Shown piece after piece: positions 55,121 to 64,000 of a DNA stretch of 64,000 nucleotides. The translations under genes and the position numbers were made by a program. This DNA comes from Tritrichomonas musculus (taxonomy: Eukaryota > Parabasalia > Tritrichomonadida > Tritrichomonadidae), in the NCBI GenBank assembly GCA_039105265.1, contig JAPFFF010000022.1:744001-808000 (forward strand), read 5' to 3'. The notes beneath the pieces are model-generated. The model saw only the letters and a program-made list of their open reading frames with translations. It made no database searches and had not been told where the DNA came from. The stretch's first letter is position 1; each line of letters starts with the position of its first letter.

Positions 55121-57091
55121 TTATGCATGGAGTTGTGCAGCTGCTTCGTCATCATTAAACCAAACATCATGATCATCCCAATTGCCTTGGCCTTCTTGAG
55201 TCCATTGATTGTCAGGATGGTCTTGTTCTAAATAATCGAAATCGTCAATTTCTTGTGGTTGTTGGTTGTGTCCTGTGAATATTTCTGGCTTCTGTAATGA
55301 TTGTGCTGCGCGGAGAATGGCATATACGGTATGATTAGCTATGTGGTTTGAAAAGGCTTTTCTCTGTTGTTCATTATGACCATCTTTTGTGTAGAGAGTG
55401 TGGGCTATTAAATCACTGACAATATCATCAATTAGTTGTTTGTTCTTTTTCTTCAATTTATCGAAATCTTTACTATTTGGATCGATATTGCCTAATCCGA
55501 GCCTTACTGCAAAATCGTGTATAATATAGTAATTCCACATCATAGCACATGCCTTACTGTAAATCTGCATCTTGTATTTGCTAAGTGGTTTTTCTGTTAT
55601 GTTTCCGATAGAGTTGTTGGCGATTAATTTAGCGATTGCGTGATCGAACGCCTTTCTGAAAATAAAGTATTCGAATCTCCTGTATGAAGTCATTCTCTTG
55701 TTAGATGGTTTCTTATAGCCTTCATGTTTGTAATTTTGCCATGATTCTGGTACTGTCCATCCGAGCATATTACCTTTCATATATGGGTTTGTATTTTCGA
55801 CGTCAAAATGACCGCCAAATAAGTTATTAGTATATTCTCTTGCGCTCTTAAATCCTGATTCTTTTCGGGCCTCTCTTGTGGGATATTGATTGTAGAAACC
55901 ATATCGCATTGGCCAGTCGGATTTTGTTGTTGTATATCCATTTACATAGACGTACTTATTGTTGGCGTTTCTGATGGCGACATCAGGGATATTATCTCCG
56001 TTTATATCTGCGTGGACAAGAGTCCATGGGCTATTTGGTGATTTCTCATTGTGTTTCTCAACCATTCTCTGCGCTCCTTGTGGAGAAATTGCTTGTGCGA
56101 CACGTTTTATATCCTTTTTGAGTCTTAATACTATGTGTTCCAAAGCCTCCATTCCCGCTTTATCACGCGCTCCTGCAGAACCGTGTCTAGATGGTAAATC
56201 TTTATACATAGCAGCAATTTGATATAAAGCTACTTCAGTTCGTGGATCTAAACCTTGACGAGAAGTAGGTTGTTGGGCGGATATATTGTACTTTATAATT
56301 AAATCATTAATTAATCGTTCCATATTTTCATTGTTTATATTAGGTTGTGTCATTTGATTTTGAAATAAAATTGTATTATCGTTGTTGTTATTTTGAGTAG
56401 TTGGAGGAGGTCTTCTCAATTTGTTTAAGGGATTTAATTCCGGAAAAGTCTCTCCTGCTCCAAGTCTAAAGAAAAATCCAGAATACTCTTGAGGCTCCCT
56501 ATGTGAAGTTTCTGGAGGACTTGATGGAGGGACAGAAGGAATTTCCCTATGTGAATATACTCTATCGACAAAATGTTGAAGACTTTCCGAATTGATACGT
56601 CGAATATATCTATGATCGGTGTTGTCATTTGCGGTAAAGTTATGAGAATTAAGTATAGATATGGCCGTACGAATAATATGTCTTGGAAAAGCTTCGTCCC
56701 CATGTTGTCTTAGGATTTCGGATAATTCATTATAAAATGAGGGAGTAATTCGAATCCATTTACTGAACATATCATCACCCATATCCACTAAATCTTCACT
56801 ATAAGTCAATGGTCTTTCAATAGGATGCTCTTCTTGAACCCTTTGAATGAATCTCTCTATTGAATTTTCATTTACAATATTTCCTTCATAAAGGCCGAAA
56901 TTGAATTCATTTAGAACTTTCAACAAATTTTGGGCATATGTTCTATCCGCCAGTAATCCACCCCGAGCATTCGTAGTACTGATATTGAATCCCAGTTCAT
57001 TGTTGAGTCTATTACAATATCCTAATAATTTTTGCGTGTTATTGCCTTGTAATACTTGTCCTGCTTTGAGTATTGCATTTGTTTTACTCAT
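55121..57091 (-). CDS. Unknown 656-aa protein of element E
   Basis: The product is not recognised. Residues 1-170 are helical. A Pro/Ser/Asn-rich linker spans about 195-265. Near 365 there is HADINGDNIPDVAIRN, an EF-hand-like D-x-N-G-D loop, followed by VNGYTTTKSDWPMRYGFYNQYPTREARKE. The C-terminal half is helical with an acidic end. The length and position near the element end beside a protein-primed polymerase leave room for a terminal protein or a large minor virion protein, but neither is shown by motif. TTATTTTTTTG lies 8 nt before the start. Confidence 0.55.
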   Translation of the reverse strand: MSKTNAILKAGQVLQGNNTQKLLGYCNRLNNELGFNISTTNARGGLLADRTYAQNLLKVLNEFNFGLYEGNIVNENSIERFIQRVQEEHPIERPLTYSEDLVDMGDDMFSKWIRITPSFYNELSEILRQHGDEAFPRHIIRTAISILNSHNFTANDNTDHRYIRRINSESLQHFVDRVYSHREIPSVPPSSPPETSHREPQEYSGFFFRLGAGETFPELNPLNKLRRPPPTTQNNNNDNTILFQNQMTQPNINNENMERLINDLIIKYNISAQQPTSRQGLDPRTEVALYQIAAMYKDLPSRHGSAGARDKAGMEALEHIVLRLKKDIKRVAQAISPQGAQRMVEKHNEKSPNSPWTLVHADINGDNIPDVAIRNANNKYVYVNGYTTTKSDWPMRYGFYNQYPTREARKESGFKSAREYTNNLFGGHFDVENTNPYMKGNMLGWTVPESWQNYKHEGYKKPSNKRMTSYRRFEYFIFRKAFDHAIAKLIANNSIGNITEKPLSKYKMQIYSKACAMMWNYYIIHDFAVRLGLGNIDPNSKDFDKLKKKNKQLIDDIVSDLIAHTLYTKDGHNEQQRKAFSNHIANHTVYAILRAAQSLQKPEIFTGHNQQPQEIDDFDYLEQDHPDNQWTQEGQGNWDDHDVWFNDDEAAAQLHA

Positions 57092-57118
57092 TTGATTTCC
57101 AAAAAAATAAGGGTCTGT

Positions 57119-57646
57119 TTATATGCCACATTCCTTGATAAATCTACCGTAATCCTTGCTCAGACCGGCACAATTAGGACGATTTGACTTAATTCTAGTA
57201 TCTATTTCGTCAATCAAAAAGCCTGCGTCATATTGAAACATCTGATGATATTCAATCTCTTTACCATCCTTAGTTGTAAATTTCTTTGCTTCCCTTACAA
57301 TAACTACGTCCTGTATCTTGTTTTTTCCGTTCTTTGCTGTGTCGATTGAGTAGTGACTTCCCTTCTTGTTAAAGCATAAATATACCTTTTCACAGTCAAA
57401 TAACTCACATAATTCTTTGTATAGAAACTGTTGATTCTTATAAATTGAGACGACTAAGGGTCTGCAAACTATTCTATTGGCGTTAAATTTGTCCGGAAAG
57501 AGATACTCTTTGTCGATGATAATATAGAATTCATGAGCCGAATCGATGGCGGGGTCCTTCTCTTTGTGGGTCTCAATATATTCTTCCAATTTATCACATA
57601 ATTTATTGACAGACAAGTAAAGTGGCTTTGTGTTTGTCATTTGCAT
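57119..57646 (-). CDS. Unknown 175-aa protein at the right end of element E
   Basis: The product is not recognised. It is alpha/beta in pattern, with EFYIIIDKEYLFP, CRPLVVSIYKNQQFLYKEL and KVYLCFNKKGSHY strands, and Cys near the C-terminus (NCAGLSKDYG; ECGI). The start lies 8 bp inside the terminal repeat's inner edge, so transcription probably begins within the repeat. The 152-aa gene of element A has a similar position and may be a distant counterpart. Confidence 0.5.
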   Translation of the reverse strand: MQMTNTKPLYLSVNKLCDKLEEYIETHKEKDPAIDSAHEFYIIIDKEYLFPDKFNANRIVCRPLVVSIYKNQQFLYKELCELFDCEKVYLCFNKKGSHYSIDTAKNGKNKIQDVVIVREAKKFTTKDGKEIEYHQMFQYDAGFLIDEIDTRIKSNRPNCAGLSKDYGRFIKECGI

Positions 57647-57653
57647 TGGGGAT

Positions 57654-57932
57654 AAAAAATATTTTTTTCAAAAAAGTTGAAACAACTCGTTAGTCCTAAA
57701 ATCAGGACTTTATTAGCGAGTATGACAAACATCTTTTTGAACCCAAATTGTTGAGTGAAAATAGGGGGGTCAAGTATGGGGATACTTAAGAAATTGTTGG
57801 ACAACTTTTTGAGTCAAAAAAGGGCTAAAATGAGGTGTTTGAGACCAAAAAAGTGCCTAAAATAAGGTGTTTTCAAAGGGTTTGTCAGGAGTTTGGGACG
57901 AAGTCCTAAAATCATGACAAACATATACTACT
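57654..57932 (-). repeat. Right terminal inverted repeat of element E (279 bp)
   Basis: Reverse complement of 40365-40643 with one mismatch seen. It ends CATATACTACT, followed by the CCTGT duplication at 57933-57937. Confidence 0.93.
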
Positions 57933-57937
57933 CCTGT

Positions 57938-58232
57938 GACGGTATATGCCGGCATGTGGCGGTTTGAAAAATTTAAATTCAAAAAGTGGAACAAAAATTT
58001 TGAAAAATTAATTAAAATTTATAATAAAATAATAAAAATTTATATTCAAAAAGTGAAAAATAATATTAAAATATCTTGGTGTCTAGTTAACTTTTTAAGA
58101 ATATTTTTATAAAATCTTTTCAAAATATTTGAGAGAAAAAAATATACTTCTGGCATAAAAATATTTGAGAGAAAATATTAAATCGATCAAAACTCAATAT
58201 TTCGAGGTCGTGCCTATACAAGAAATACCGTA
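57938..58232. other. Non-coding interior of element D, right side
   Basis: About 300 bp of AT-rich DNA between E and the right repeat of D. It starts with CGGTATATGCCGGCATGTGG, which partly repeats the sequence just left of E (CGGTATATGTCGG), and then contains TTCAAAAAGTG twice and ATATTTGAGAGAAAA twice. No gene is seen. Confidence 0.5.
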
Positions 58233-58456
58233 TTTTCGGGTGTAGAATTCAAAAAACACCATTAGAAAGCTCAAAAACTACTCCATACCTTGGAAATGAC
58301 ATTGGTGGAATAGTGAAAGTAGAGAGTGTGTACTTACGATAGGTTTTCAGAGGGTATTTGGCCGGATAGCGAGGCCCAAACGAAGGTGTACCTGAGCTTG
58401 GTGGCGAGCAGTGTAGGCTGGGGTGAAGAATGAATCCCAGCCTATACTATACTACT
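58233..58456 (-). repeat. Right terminal inverted repeat of element D (224 bp)
   Basis: Reverse complement of 39149-39372, apparently perfect. It ends CTATACTACT and is followed by the GTTTG duplication at 58457-58461. Confidence 0.9.
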
Positions 58457-58461
58457 GTTTG

Positions 58462-60265
58462 CATCATTAGTTAATATCAAAAATACTATAATTAAAGGAA
58501 CAAAATTAATGAAAGCAAATGTTGAATATAACGATAAAAAGATTTTCTTTAAAGATTCATTGCCAATGTTGAATTGTAAACTTTCACAATTACCTTCTAT
58601 GTTTAATTTGGGCATTAATGTTCAAAAAGAAATTTTCCCAACAAATATTACACACTTGAAAGATTAAATACCAACAAAGGAGTAATTAATGATGCAGGCT
58701 TAAATGAAGATCAAAAATGAACAACAGATGATTATGAATTATTTAAATCAAACATTGATAAAATACCTAAATGTAGAATTGATGAAAACCATTTCGACAT
58801 GTGGTCATATGCAGAATTTTATTGTAAACAAGATGTAAACATCCTTAGACTTGGATTTAATGAATTCAGAAATGGATTTATTAAAGATTTCAGTATTGAC
58901 CCTTTTAATTTCATTTCCATTTCTTCTCTCGCTAATGAAGTATTTAATCAACGTGTTTATTATCCTAATGGTAACCTTTATAAATTAGGTGGTCATGTTC
59001 GTAAGTTTTGCTCAAAAGCTGTTTATGGAGGACGTTGCATGACTGCATACAATAAAAAATGGCATATATTAAAGCTACTTTGTGATTTCGACGCTGTTTC
59101 ATTATATCCTTCAGCAATGGCACGTTTATATACCGTTGAAGGTAGACCTGAAGTTATCAAACCTGAACAATTAAACCTTGAATTCCTTTCAAAACAAGGT
59201 GCTTACATTGTTGAAATCAAAATTACTAAAGTTAATAAACATTATCCTTTCCCACTCATTGTTCGTAAAGTAAACGGATTAAATCTTAATGACGATAACT
59301 TAAAAGAAGGTGAAACATTAAATATAATTGTTGATAATATATCATTAGAAGATCTCATTGAATTTCAAAAAATAGAGTTTGAATTTATCCGCGGTTATTA
59401 TTGGGCAGGCAAACGTGATTATACAATCCAAAAAGAAATTAAGAAAATATTTAATAAAAGACTTGAATATAAGAAGCAACATAACCCATTACAACAATTA
59501 TATAAATTAATTATGAATTCATGCTACGATAAAACTATTGAGAAACCAGTTGATAAAGATATTAAATACATGAATGATGACGATTTCGAGAAATATTGGA
59601 TCAAAAACTATAATAAAATTATTGAAGATACATTAATTATGGGTAGAAAGTCACCATTACATGCTGTAAAAGTTATTAAACAAATTGAAAACCATTTTAA
59701 CTTTTCACTTCTTGGTATTCAAGTTCTTTCTATGTCAAAACGAATTATGAATGAAGTAATGTGTTTAGCTTATGATTTAGGATGTCACATTTATTACCAA
59801 GATACTGATTCAATTCACATTGAAGTTGATGATTTACCACGACTTGTTAATGGTTTTAAAGAAAAATATAATCGTGAATTAATCGGAACTAATTTAGGAC
59901 AATTTCACAGTGACTTTCAAACTATTAACGGTCATGATGAAATGCCAAAATCTATTGAGTCATATTTTCTAATGAAGAAAATGTATATAGATAAATTACA
60001 AGATTCAACAGGAGAAATTGATTATATGATTAGAGGTAAAGGTTTAACACAAAACTCAATTAAATACGCCTACAAAGAATTTGGTAATGATCCCATGAAG
60101 TTATATGAATCCTTATTTAATGGAAACACACAAACGTTTGATTTAACGAAAGGTCAACCATGCTTTTCAATGAATAAAAACATGACAGTATCAACTTTAA
60201 AGAAATTTGAACGTAAAATTAAAACAACTTATGAAGAAGGAAACATTGAAAATTATTTTAAATAG
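58462..60265 (+). pseudogene. Protein-primed DNA polymerase B of element C, right part
   Basis: This is the C-terminal part of the polymerase interrupted by element D. Motifs seen are FYCKQDVN (Exo III, about 58820), DFDAVSLYPSAM (about 59085), KLIMNSCY (about 59510), YYQDTDS (about 59795) and MKKMYIDKL (about 59970). It is homologous along its length to the E copy. Besides the insertion, this part looks broken about once or twice near its beginning. It overlaps the end of the convergent integrase gene by 8 bp, the same arrangement as in E. Confidence 0.85.
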
Positions 60266-61894
60266 GATCTAATAAATATCTTGGTAATAATTGAGTGTTA
60301 GGTTCACCATTAACTATTGATACACCATTAAGTTTTCCTTCAACTTCATATAATCCATTCTTTTTACCAAAAACTTTAAACTCTCCTGGTCTTATCACTG
60401 ATCTTCTTTTCATTTTGTTATCAGTCATATTATAAACTTTAACATTTACGCCATCATTAATATTAAATTCAACGTTATTTTTAATTTCCCAGTTAGCTTG
60501 TAATATTCTCCTCACAATGTAATTTTCAAGTTCTGGGTCATCATTTACCATCTTTGGTGTTACACTAAAACCTGCCCATTTACTTAATCCTCTATTTGGA
60601 GCGTTATTGTATTGATTTACGATTTCATCCATTACTTCAGGAGCTATTACGCCAATATTCATATTATACGCCATATCTCTAATGGTTCTAATTACTCTAT
60701 CAACAATTCCTAAACTTGAATGCAAAGGTTCTGTTTTCTCTGCTTTCCCCTGTTCATATTTCATAAAATCAGGATAAGCGCCTTTAGGTTGTCTTTCAAC
60801 AGGTGAAAAGCTTATATTATGAGTTTCATAAAACATTTTTGACTTATCAGATTTAAATTCACCTTCACCATCACCTTCATTCCTTTATCAATTAATTTTT
60901 GTAATGCTCGTAAATATGACATTGTCGCTTTTAATTCATCTTTACTAAATTCTGTTTTTGAAAGCATCACATTCAAAATTTGTGCATATAAATATTTAGT
61001 GTTCACATTAATTGCAATTAAATATTTTAACGGTTGTTTTTTCTTAATATATATTTCCATTAAATCAATCATCCATGTGTTTCTTTCTGCAACTCTATGT
61101 AATTGAAAACGTTTAATATTTTCTTTTAACGGAAATGATGAAGGTATTTTTCCCTTTTCTTCTTTCAGTTCTGGATTAAGTAGTTTTAAAGCTTTAATTT
61201 TATCTTTACCTTTAAATCCAAACAATCCCGTTAATTCTACATTTGGTATTTCTATCGTTGCCCCTGGTTGTTGAAAATATTTATCCTGATATTCTTTATA
61301 CCATGATTCTAAAGATTTTTTACCTCTCTTCTTCCATCCTGCTGTCAACTTTTCAAAATCCTCAAATGTTAAAAGTTCATTATCTCCATTATGTAAAATT
61401 ACGTATTCATCCAACCTTTCCTTAAATGATTTCTCCTTAGGTTTTTTGGGTTTTTCTTCCTCTGGGTGTGCTTCATCCCATGCTTTCTTATATTCTTCAT
61501 ATATTTTCCGTTTGTCCTCTTCAAGTAATGGTCGAAATGATTTTAAATCATATGCCGCTTTTTTACCTGTTTCATTTTGGTTTTTATATACTTTACTCAA
61601 TAAATCCTCTCTTGCTATTCTCACTGCTACATCATAATCTGCCATTCGTTCACGTTCCATTTCTACTTCACGTCTACGTTCTTCATCCTTTACTATATCA
61701 CGAATGGTTAAGTAATGAATTATATAGAAATTGTTTATATGTTGAGCTGGAATTTTCACTTTCAAATATTTTTCACAATAATGATTTATATAATATTTCA
61801 CTTGTTCCTCAAATCTATTCGGTTCATACTTTTCTATCTTACTTGTCACATATGAAATTATTCCATCTGTGTTATTAAATAATGTTTCAGTCAT
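60258..61894 (-). pseudogene. Retrovirus-like integrase of element C (looks broken about once)
   Basis: This is a homologue of the E integrase with the same start type (MTETLFNNTDGIISYV). It has an N-terminal helical region and the catalytic core with NTWMIDLMEIY, then EPLHSSLGIVDRVIRTIRDMAYNM, again with Asp at the third acidic position. The C-terminal end is RPGEFKVFGKKNGLYEVEG. It is convergent with the polymerase and divergent from the 76-aa gene by about 104 bp. It looks broken about once. Confidence 0.8.
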
Positions 61895-61998
61895 GTTTTA
61901 AAATAAATTAAATTAAAGATATTTGATGATTTCATGAATGCAAAAATAATTATTTAGTTTATTTTTAATTTTTTAATTTTTTATCACATAATAAAAAT

Positions 61999-62229
61999 AT
62001 GTCTCAAACCTTACCACCTCTTAAACAACGACATGAAAGAAAAACATTTGCTACTCCAACGTTGAAACTCATAAATTCACGTCTTCAATATTATAGAAAA
62101 GTATTAAGTCAACCTGAACCAACAACGGAGAAAGGAAAACTTAGTCGTCGAAGAATTCAAAATAAATATGATCAGTGTATGAAAGTAAGACAATTATTAA
62201 ATAGAGCTGTTAAGAACCTTTATCTTTAA
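61999..62229 (+). CDS. Conserved 76-aa basic protein divergent from integrase (element C copy)
   Basis: The product carries LPPLKQRHERKTFATPTLK, INSRLQYYRKVLSQ and KVRQLLNRAVKNLYL, closest to the E copy. It is the last surviving gene of element C: the stop codon lies next to the point where the host ubiquitin-protease gene begins. The leader TTTTTTATCACATAATAAAA precedes the ATG. See the B and E copies for the family. Confidence 0.75.
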   Translation: MSQTLPPLKQRHERKTFATPTLKLINSRLQYYRKVLSQPEPTTEKGKLSRRRIQNKYDQCMKVRQLLNRAVKNLYL

Positions 62230-64000
62230 CATAGAACCCATCACTACCGAAATATTCAATTGCTGGATTATCTTCTTTATCTTCTTCAATTTGAAATTGA
62301 AATTTCAATTCTTGTAAAACTATATTGTATATATCTTTAATTGTTGACAGCTTTGATTTATTTCTATCAATTTTAATTGGACACTTTTCAATTATGTTAC
62401 TCTTCATCATGCAAAAATGATCTTCTTCGATTTGGCTTGATATTGAATTAGGAATCATAATGTGAATCATGTTCATTTTAGGCTCAGATGGTTGAACTAT
62501 TTTTGCTTTCTGAGGAATTATTAAATTTTTTAAGGGATCAGGCACTTCTACATCAATATCAATGATATCTTTAATATATTTTTTGTTGACATAAAGAAGC
62601 ATATAAGCATTAAATTTATGAATAATAGGTTTTTTCTTTGTTATTTCTATAACATGATGCCTAGGCTTGGCTAATGATTTAGGATTTGGATGAGCAGTAG
62701 GAGAGCATCTTATTGTCCGATTTGGAGTATTCTGTACATTGCTTACATTCTCCGATGCGCTTCTAGGCATAGCTCTATTCTCACCATAGTTTCCATCAAA
62801 TACATCGTTCTTGCTAACAAGAGTAACAAGCTTTTCATCTATCTTAAACCAATAGTCTTTGTAAACCGGATTCCGTGAAAATTCAATATAATGGCCACTA
62901 TCTATTTCACCACTATGAGAAATAATTGACAAAAGTTCATATTCATCATTATCATTATTATTGCTTTGAGGAAGTAAGTATTCTTTTAAAGAGAAATATT
63001 CTGGAAAACTGAAAAAGTCATTATTTTTCTTGAATGTGCCATTGTTTTCTTGAAATCTCGAAATTTTAAAAATAAAAAGATGTGGAGTTTCAACAAGATA
63101 GTTCGTTTCATTTACATATTTCTCAACTTTATCATCTAGATAAAAATTGCAAATTTGTTGTAAAACTTCATTGCCATCGATATTTTCAATTATATCTTTA
63201 TTTTTTGAAAAATTGATGAGAGTAATAACGAGATTTTTTGCCGTTTCTGATGGTATATCTTTGTTTATATCTTGGAATTTGTATGCAGAAATTAAATTTT
63301 GAAGCATAAGCAAATTTCAGGTATGGATTGCTATCCTTTTTAATAGCATTTTCCTTTAAAATTTTAACGAGCGATTGAGAAACCTGAGCCATATTCATAT
63401 CATTGCTATCGGATGTATCAATAATATTATTTATATCACGCTGCTGCTGGTTTTTATTGATAAAGCCAACGAGGGCGTCAGTAAAAATTTGATATTCTGA
63501 AGGCATTGGCTCTTTTTTATAGTAGAAATCAATAAGTTTTTTAATTGTAAAGTAAAATTTTGAGAATATATTTTTACAGTTTGGATGCGCCCATATTTTA
63601 AGCGAATGATCTAAGTCTTTTTTTAAAGGTAAAGAAAACGTATCAAAATCTTCAATATTGGAATTATATAACGCTTTTCCAATAAATAGCCTATTCAATT
63701 CCTTGATTCTATCAGGATAATCAGAAAATAATGTGAAAATCTTTTGAAGAAAAATTGTTAGAAATTCATTTGCGTCTTGCTCTTCTGAAAAGTCTTCATG
63801 CGTCCAACCAAAAGATTTTGCAAGCTCTAAAGCGGATGGAATAAATCCTGGCTGAGCACATTTACTATTACTCATTTGTGAAAAGAGTCGTTGAAGTGCT
63901 AGAATAATGCCTGGCTTTTTTTGATTAAAATTCTGGATTGGAAAAGAAAAAATTATTTGCCTAAATTTTGGAATATTGAATAGCATCTGAAGTACTGAAT
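62210..64000 (-). pseudogene. Host ubiquitin-specific protease, family C19 (3' part, frameshifted, runs off right edge)
   Basis: At the right edge the frame reads VLQMLFNIPKFRQ, the stretch that follows the catalytic Cys box in USP proteases, so the Cys box lies just outside. Next come LALQRLFSQM and the QQHDVQE-like EEQDANEFLTIFL. The downstream half has the FKISRF segment, the His box HSGEIDSGHYIEF near 62900, YWFKIDEKLV and the terminal AYMLLYVNKK, and a C-terminal extension. The two halves are in different frames, which overlap at 63198-63313. This indicates a frameshift or a sequence error in that interval. The last codons (VKDKGS) read into element C. It removes ubiquitin from proteins. 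Confidence 0.8.

Larger units (their letters stand above)
40365..57932. mobile_element. Element E: near-complete Polinton, 17.6 kb
   Basis: It is bounded by 279-bp inverted repeats (one mismatch seen) and a CCTGT duplication, inserted in the interior of element D. Gene order from left: polymerase, integrase, 79-aa partner, Cys-type small protein, fibre, minor-capsid-like, HNH endonuclease, major capsid, MAFG protein, coiled-coil protein, packaging ATPase, 656-aa protein and 175-aa protein. No cysteine protease of the Ulp1 type is visible. It looks nearly whole, with about one break. The near-identical repeats make it the youngest layer of the nest. It is somewhat GC-richer in codon choice than C. 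Confidence 0.9.
39149..58456. mobile_element. Element D: 1.7 kb Polinton-derived mini-element, itself hosting element E
   Basis: It is bounded by perfect 224-bp inverted repeats beginning AGTAGTATAGTATAGGCTGG and by a GTTTG duplication. Without element E it would be about 1735 bp. It holds a short capsid-like gene that runs into the left repeat, two tRNA-like stretches and otherwise AT-rich DNA. It has no integrase or polymerase of its own, so it would be non-autonomous. The identical repeats indicate a recent insertion into element C. The first eight bases, AGTAGTAT, are shared with E and A, so related integrases probably recognise all three. Confidence 0.75.
36700..62229. mobile_element. 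Element C: AT-rich Polinton, interrupted by D+E and cut off on the right
   Basis: Only the left gene block survives: polymerase, integrase and the 76-aa partner gene, in the same order as the left part of E. The polymerase gene is split by the insertion of D (with E inside). On the right, the element stops directly at a host ubiquitin-protease gene with no terminal repeat, so capsid, fibre and ATPase genes are missing. Apart from the insertion, two or three breaks are visible in its genes. Its left boundary is given only approximately. Confidence 0.65.

Noticed and set aside
61468-61878. A 136-aa open frame on the plus strand with hydrophobic residues
   Set aside because: Antisense to the integrase of element C; the hydrophobicity comes from the complement of Lys/Glu codons.

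Overview
The window looks like AT-rich nuclear DNA of a parabasalid protist, most likely Trichomonas vaginalis or a close relative. Coding sequence is dense and intronless. There are several different Maverick/Polinton elements, a mariner element, and a family C19 ubiquitin protease of the kind trichomonads have in large numbers. The species call is inference; the Polinton families are read directly from the protein motifs. Almost 57 of the 64 kb is virus-like element sequence, treated here as fossil copies.

Layout. (A) 1-4840: right part of one Polinton, with the N-terminal part of a DNA polymerase, small genes, a packaging ATPase and a terminus reading ...CATATACTACT. It appears to have landed in the first visible gene of element B. 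(B) 4841 to about 34257: at least 29 kb of a large Polinton-like element. It has a packaging ATPase, an Arg-rich core-like peptide, two tandem major capsid genes, a minor-capsid-like gene, two long fibre genes with phage-type repeats, a primase-helicase, an integrase, several small paralogue families and a Ulp1-type protease. No polymerase is visible; its left end is outside the window and its right end is cut off without a terminal repeat. (Host spacer) about 34258-36700: AT-rich non-coding DNA holding a whole-looking mariner transposon at 34698-36333. (C) about 36700-62229: an AT-rich Polinton with polymerase, integrase and a 76-aa gene, cut off against a host gene. (D) 39149-58456: a 1.7 kb mini-element with perfect 224-bp terminal inverted repeats, sitting in the polymerase gene of C. 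(E) 40365-57932: a 17.6 kb Polinton sitting inside D, with 279-bp inverted repeats (one mismatch seen) and a full gene set, mostly open. (Host) 62210-64000: the 3' part of a ubiquitin-specific protease gene whose last codons run into C.

How the genes work together. Each element has a replication module (protein-primed PolB in A, C and E; primase-helicase in B), an integration module (retrovirus-like integrase, always divergent from a 76-81-aa basic protein), and, in A, B and E, a virion module (A32-like ATPase in all three; double-jelly-roll capsid, minor capsid, a pVI-like MAFG protein and long fibres in B and E). Comparing the elements reveals small gene families shared between otherwise divergent copies. 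These are the best candidates for undescribed components: the integrase-partner protein, a Cys-containing 170-190-aa protein, a 43-44-aa membrane microprotein ending in KMYS, and the MAFGxF family. The nesting order is C, then D, then E. The near-identical repeats of D and E point to recent insertion.
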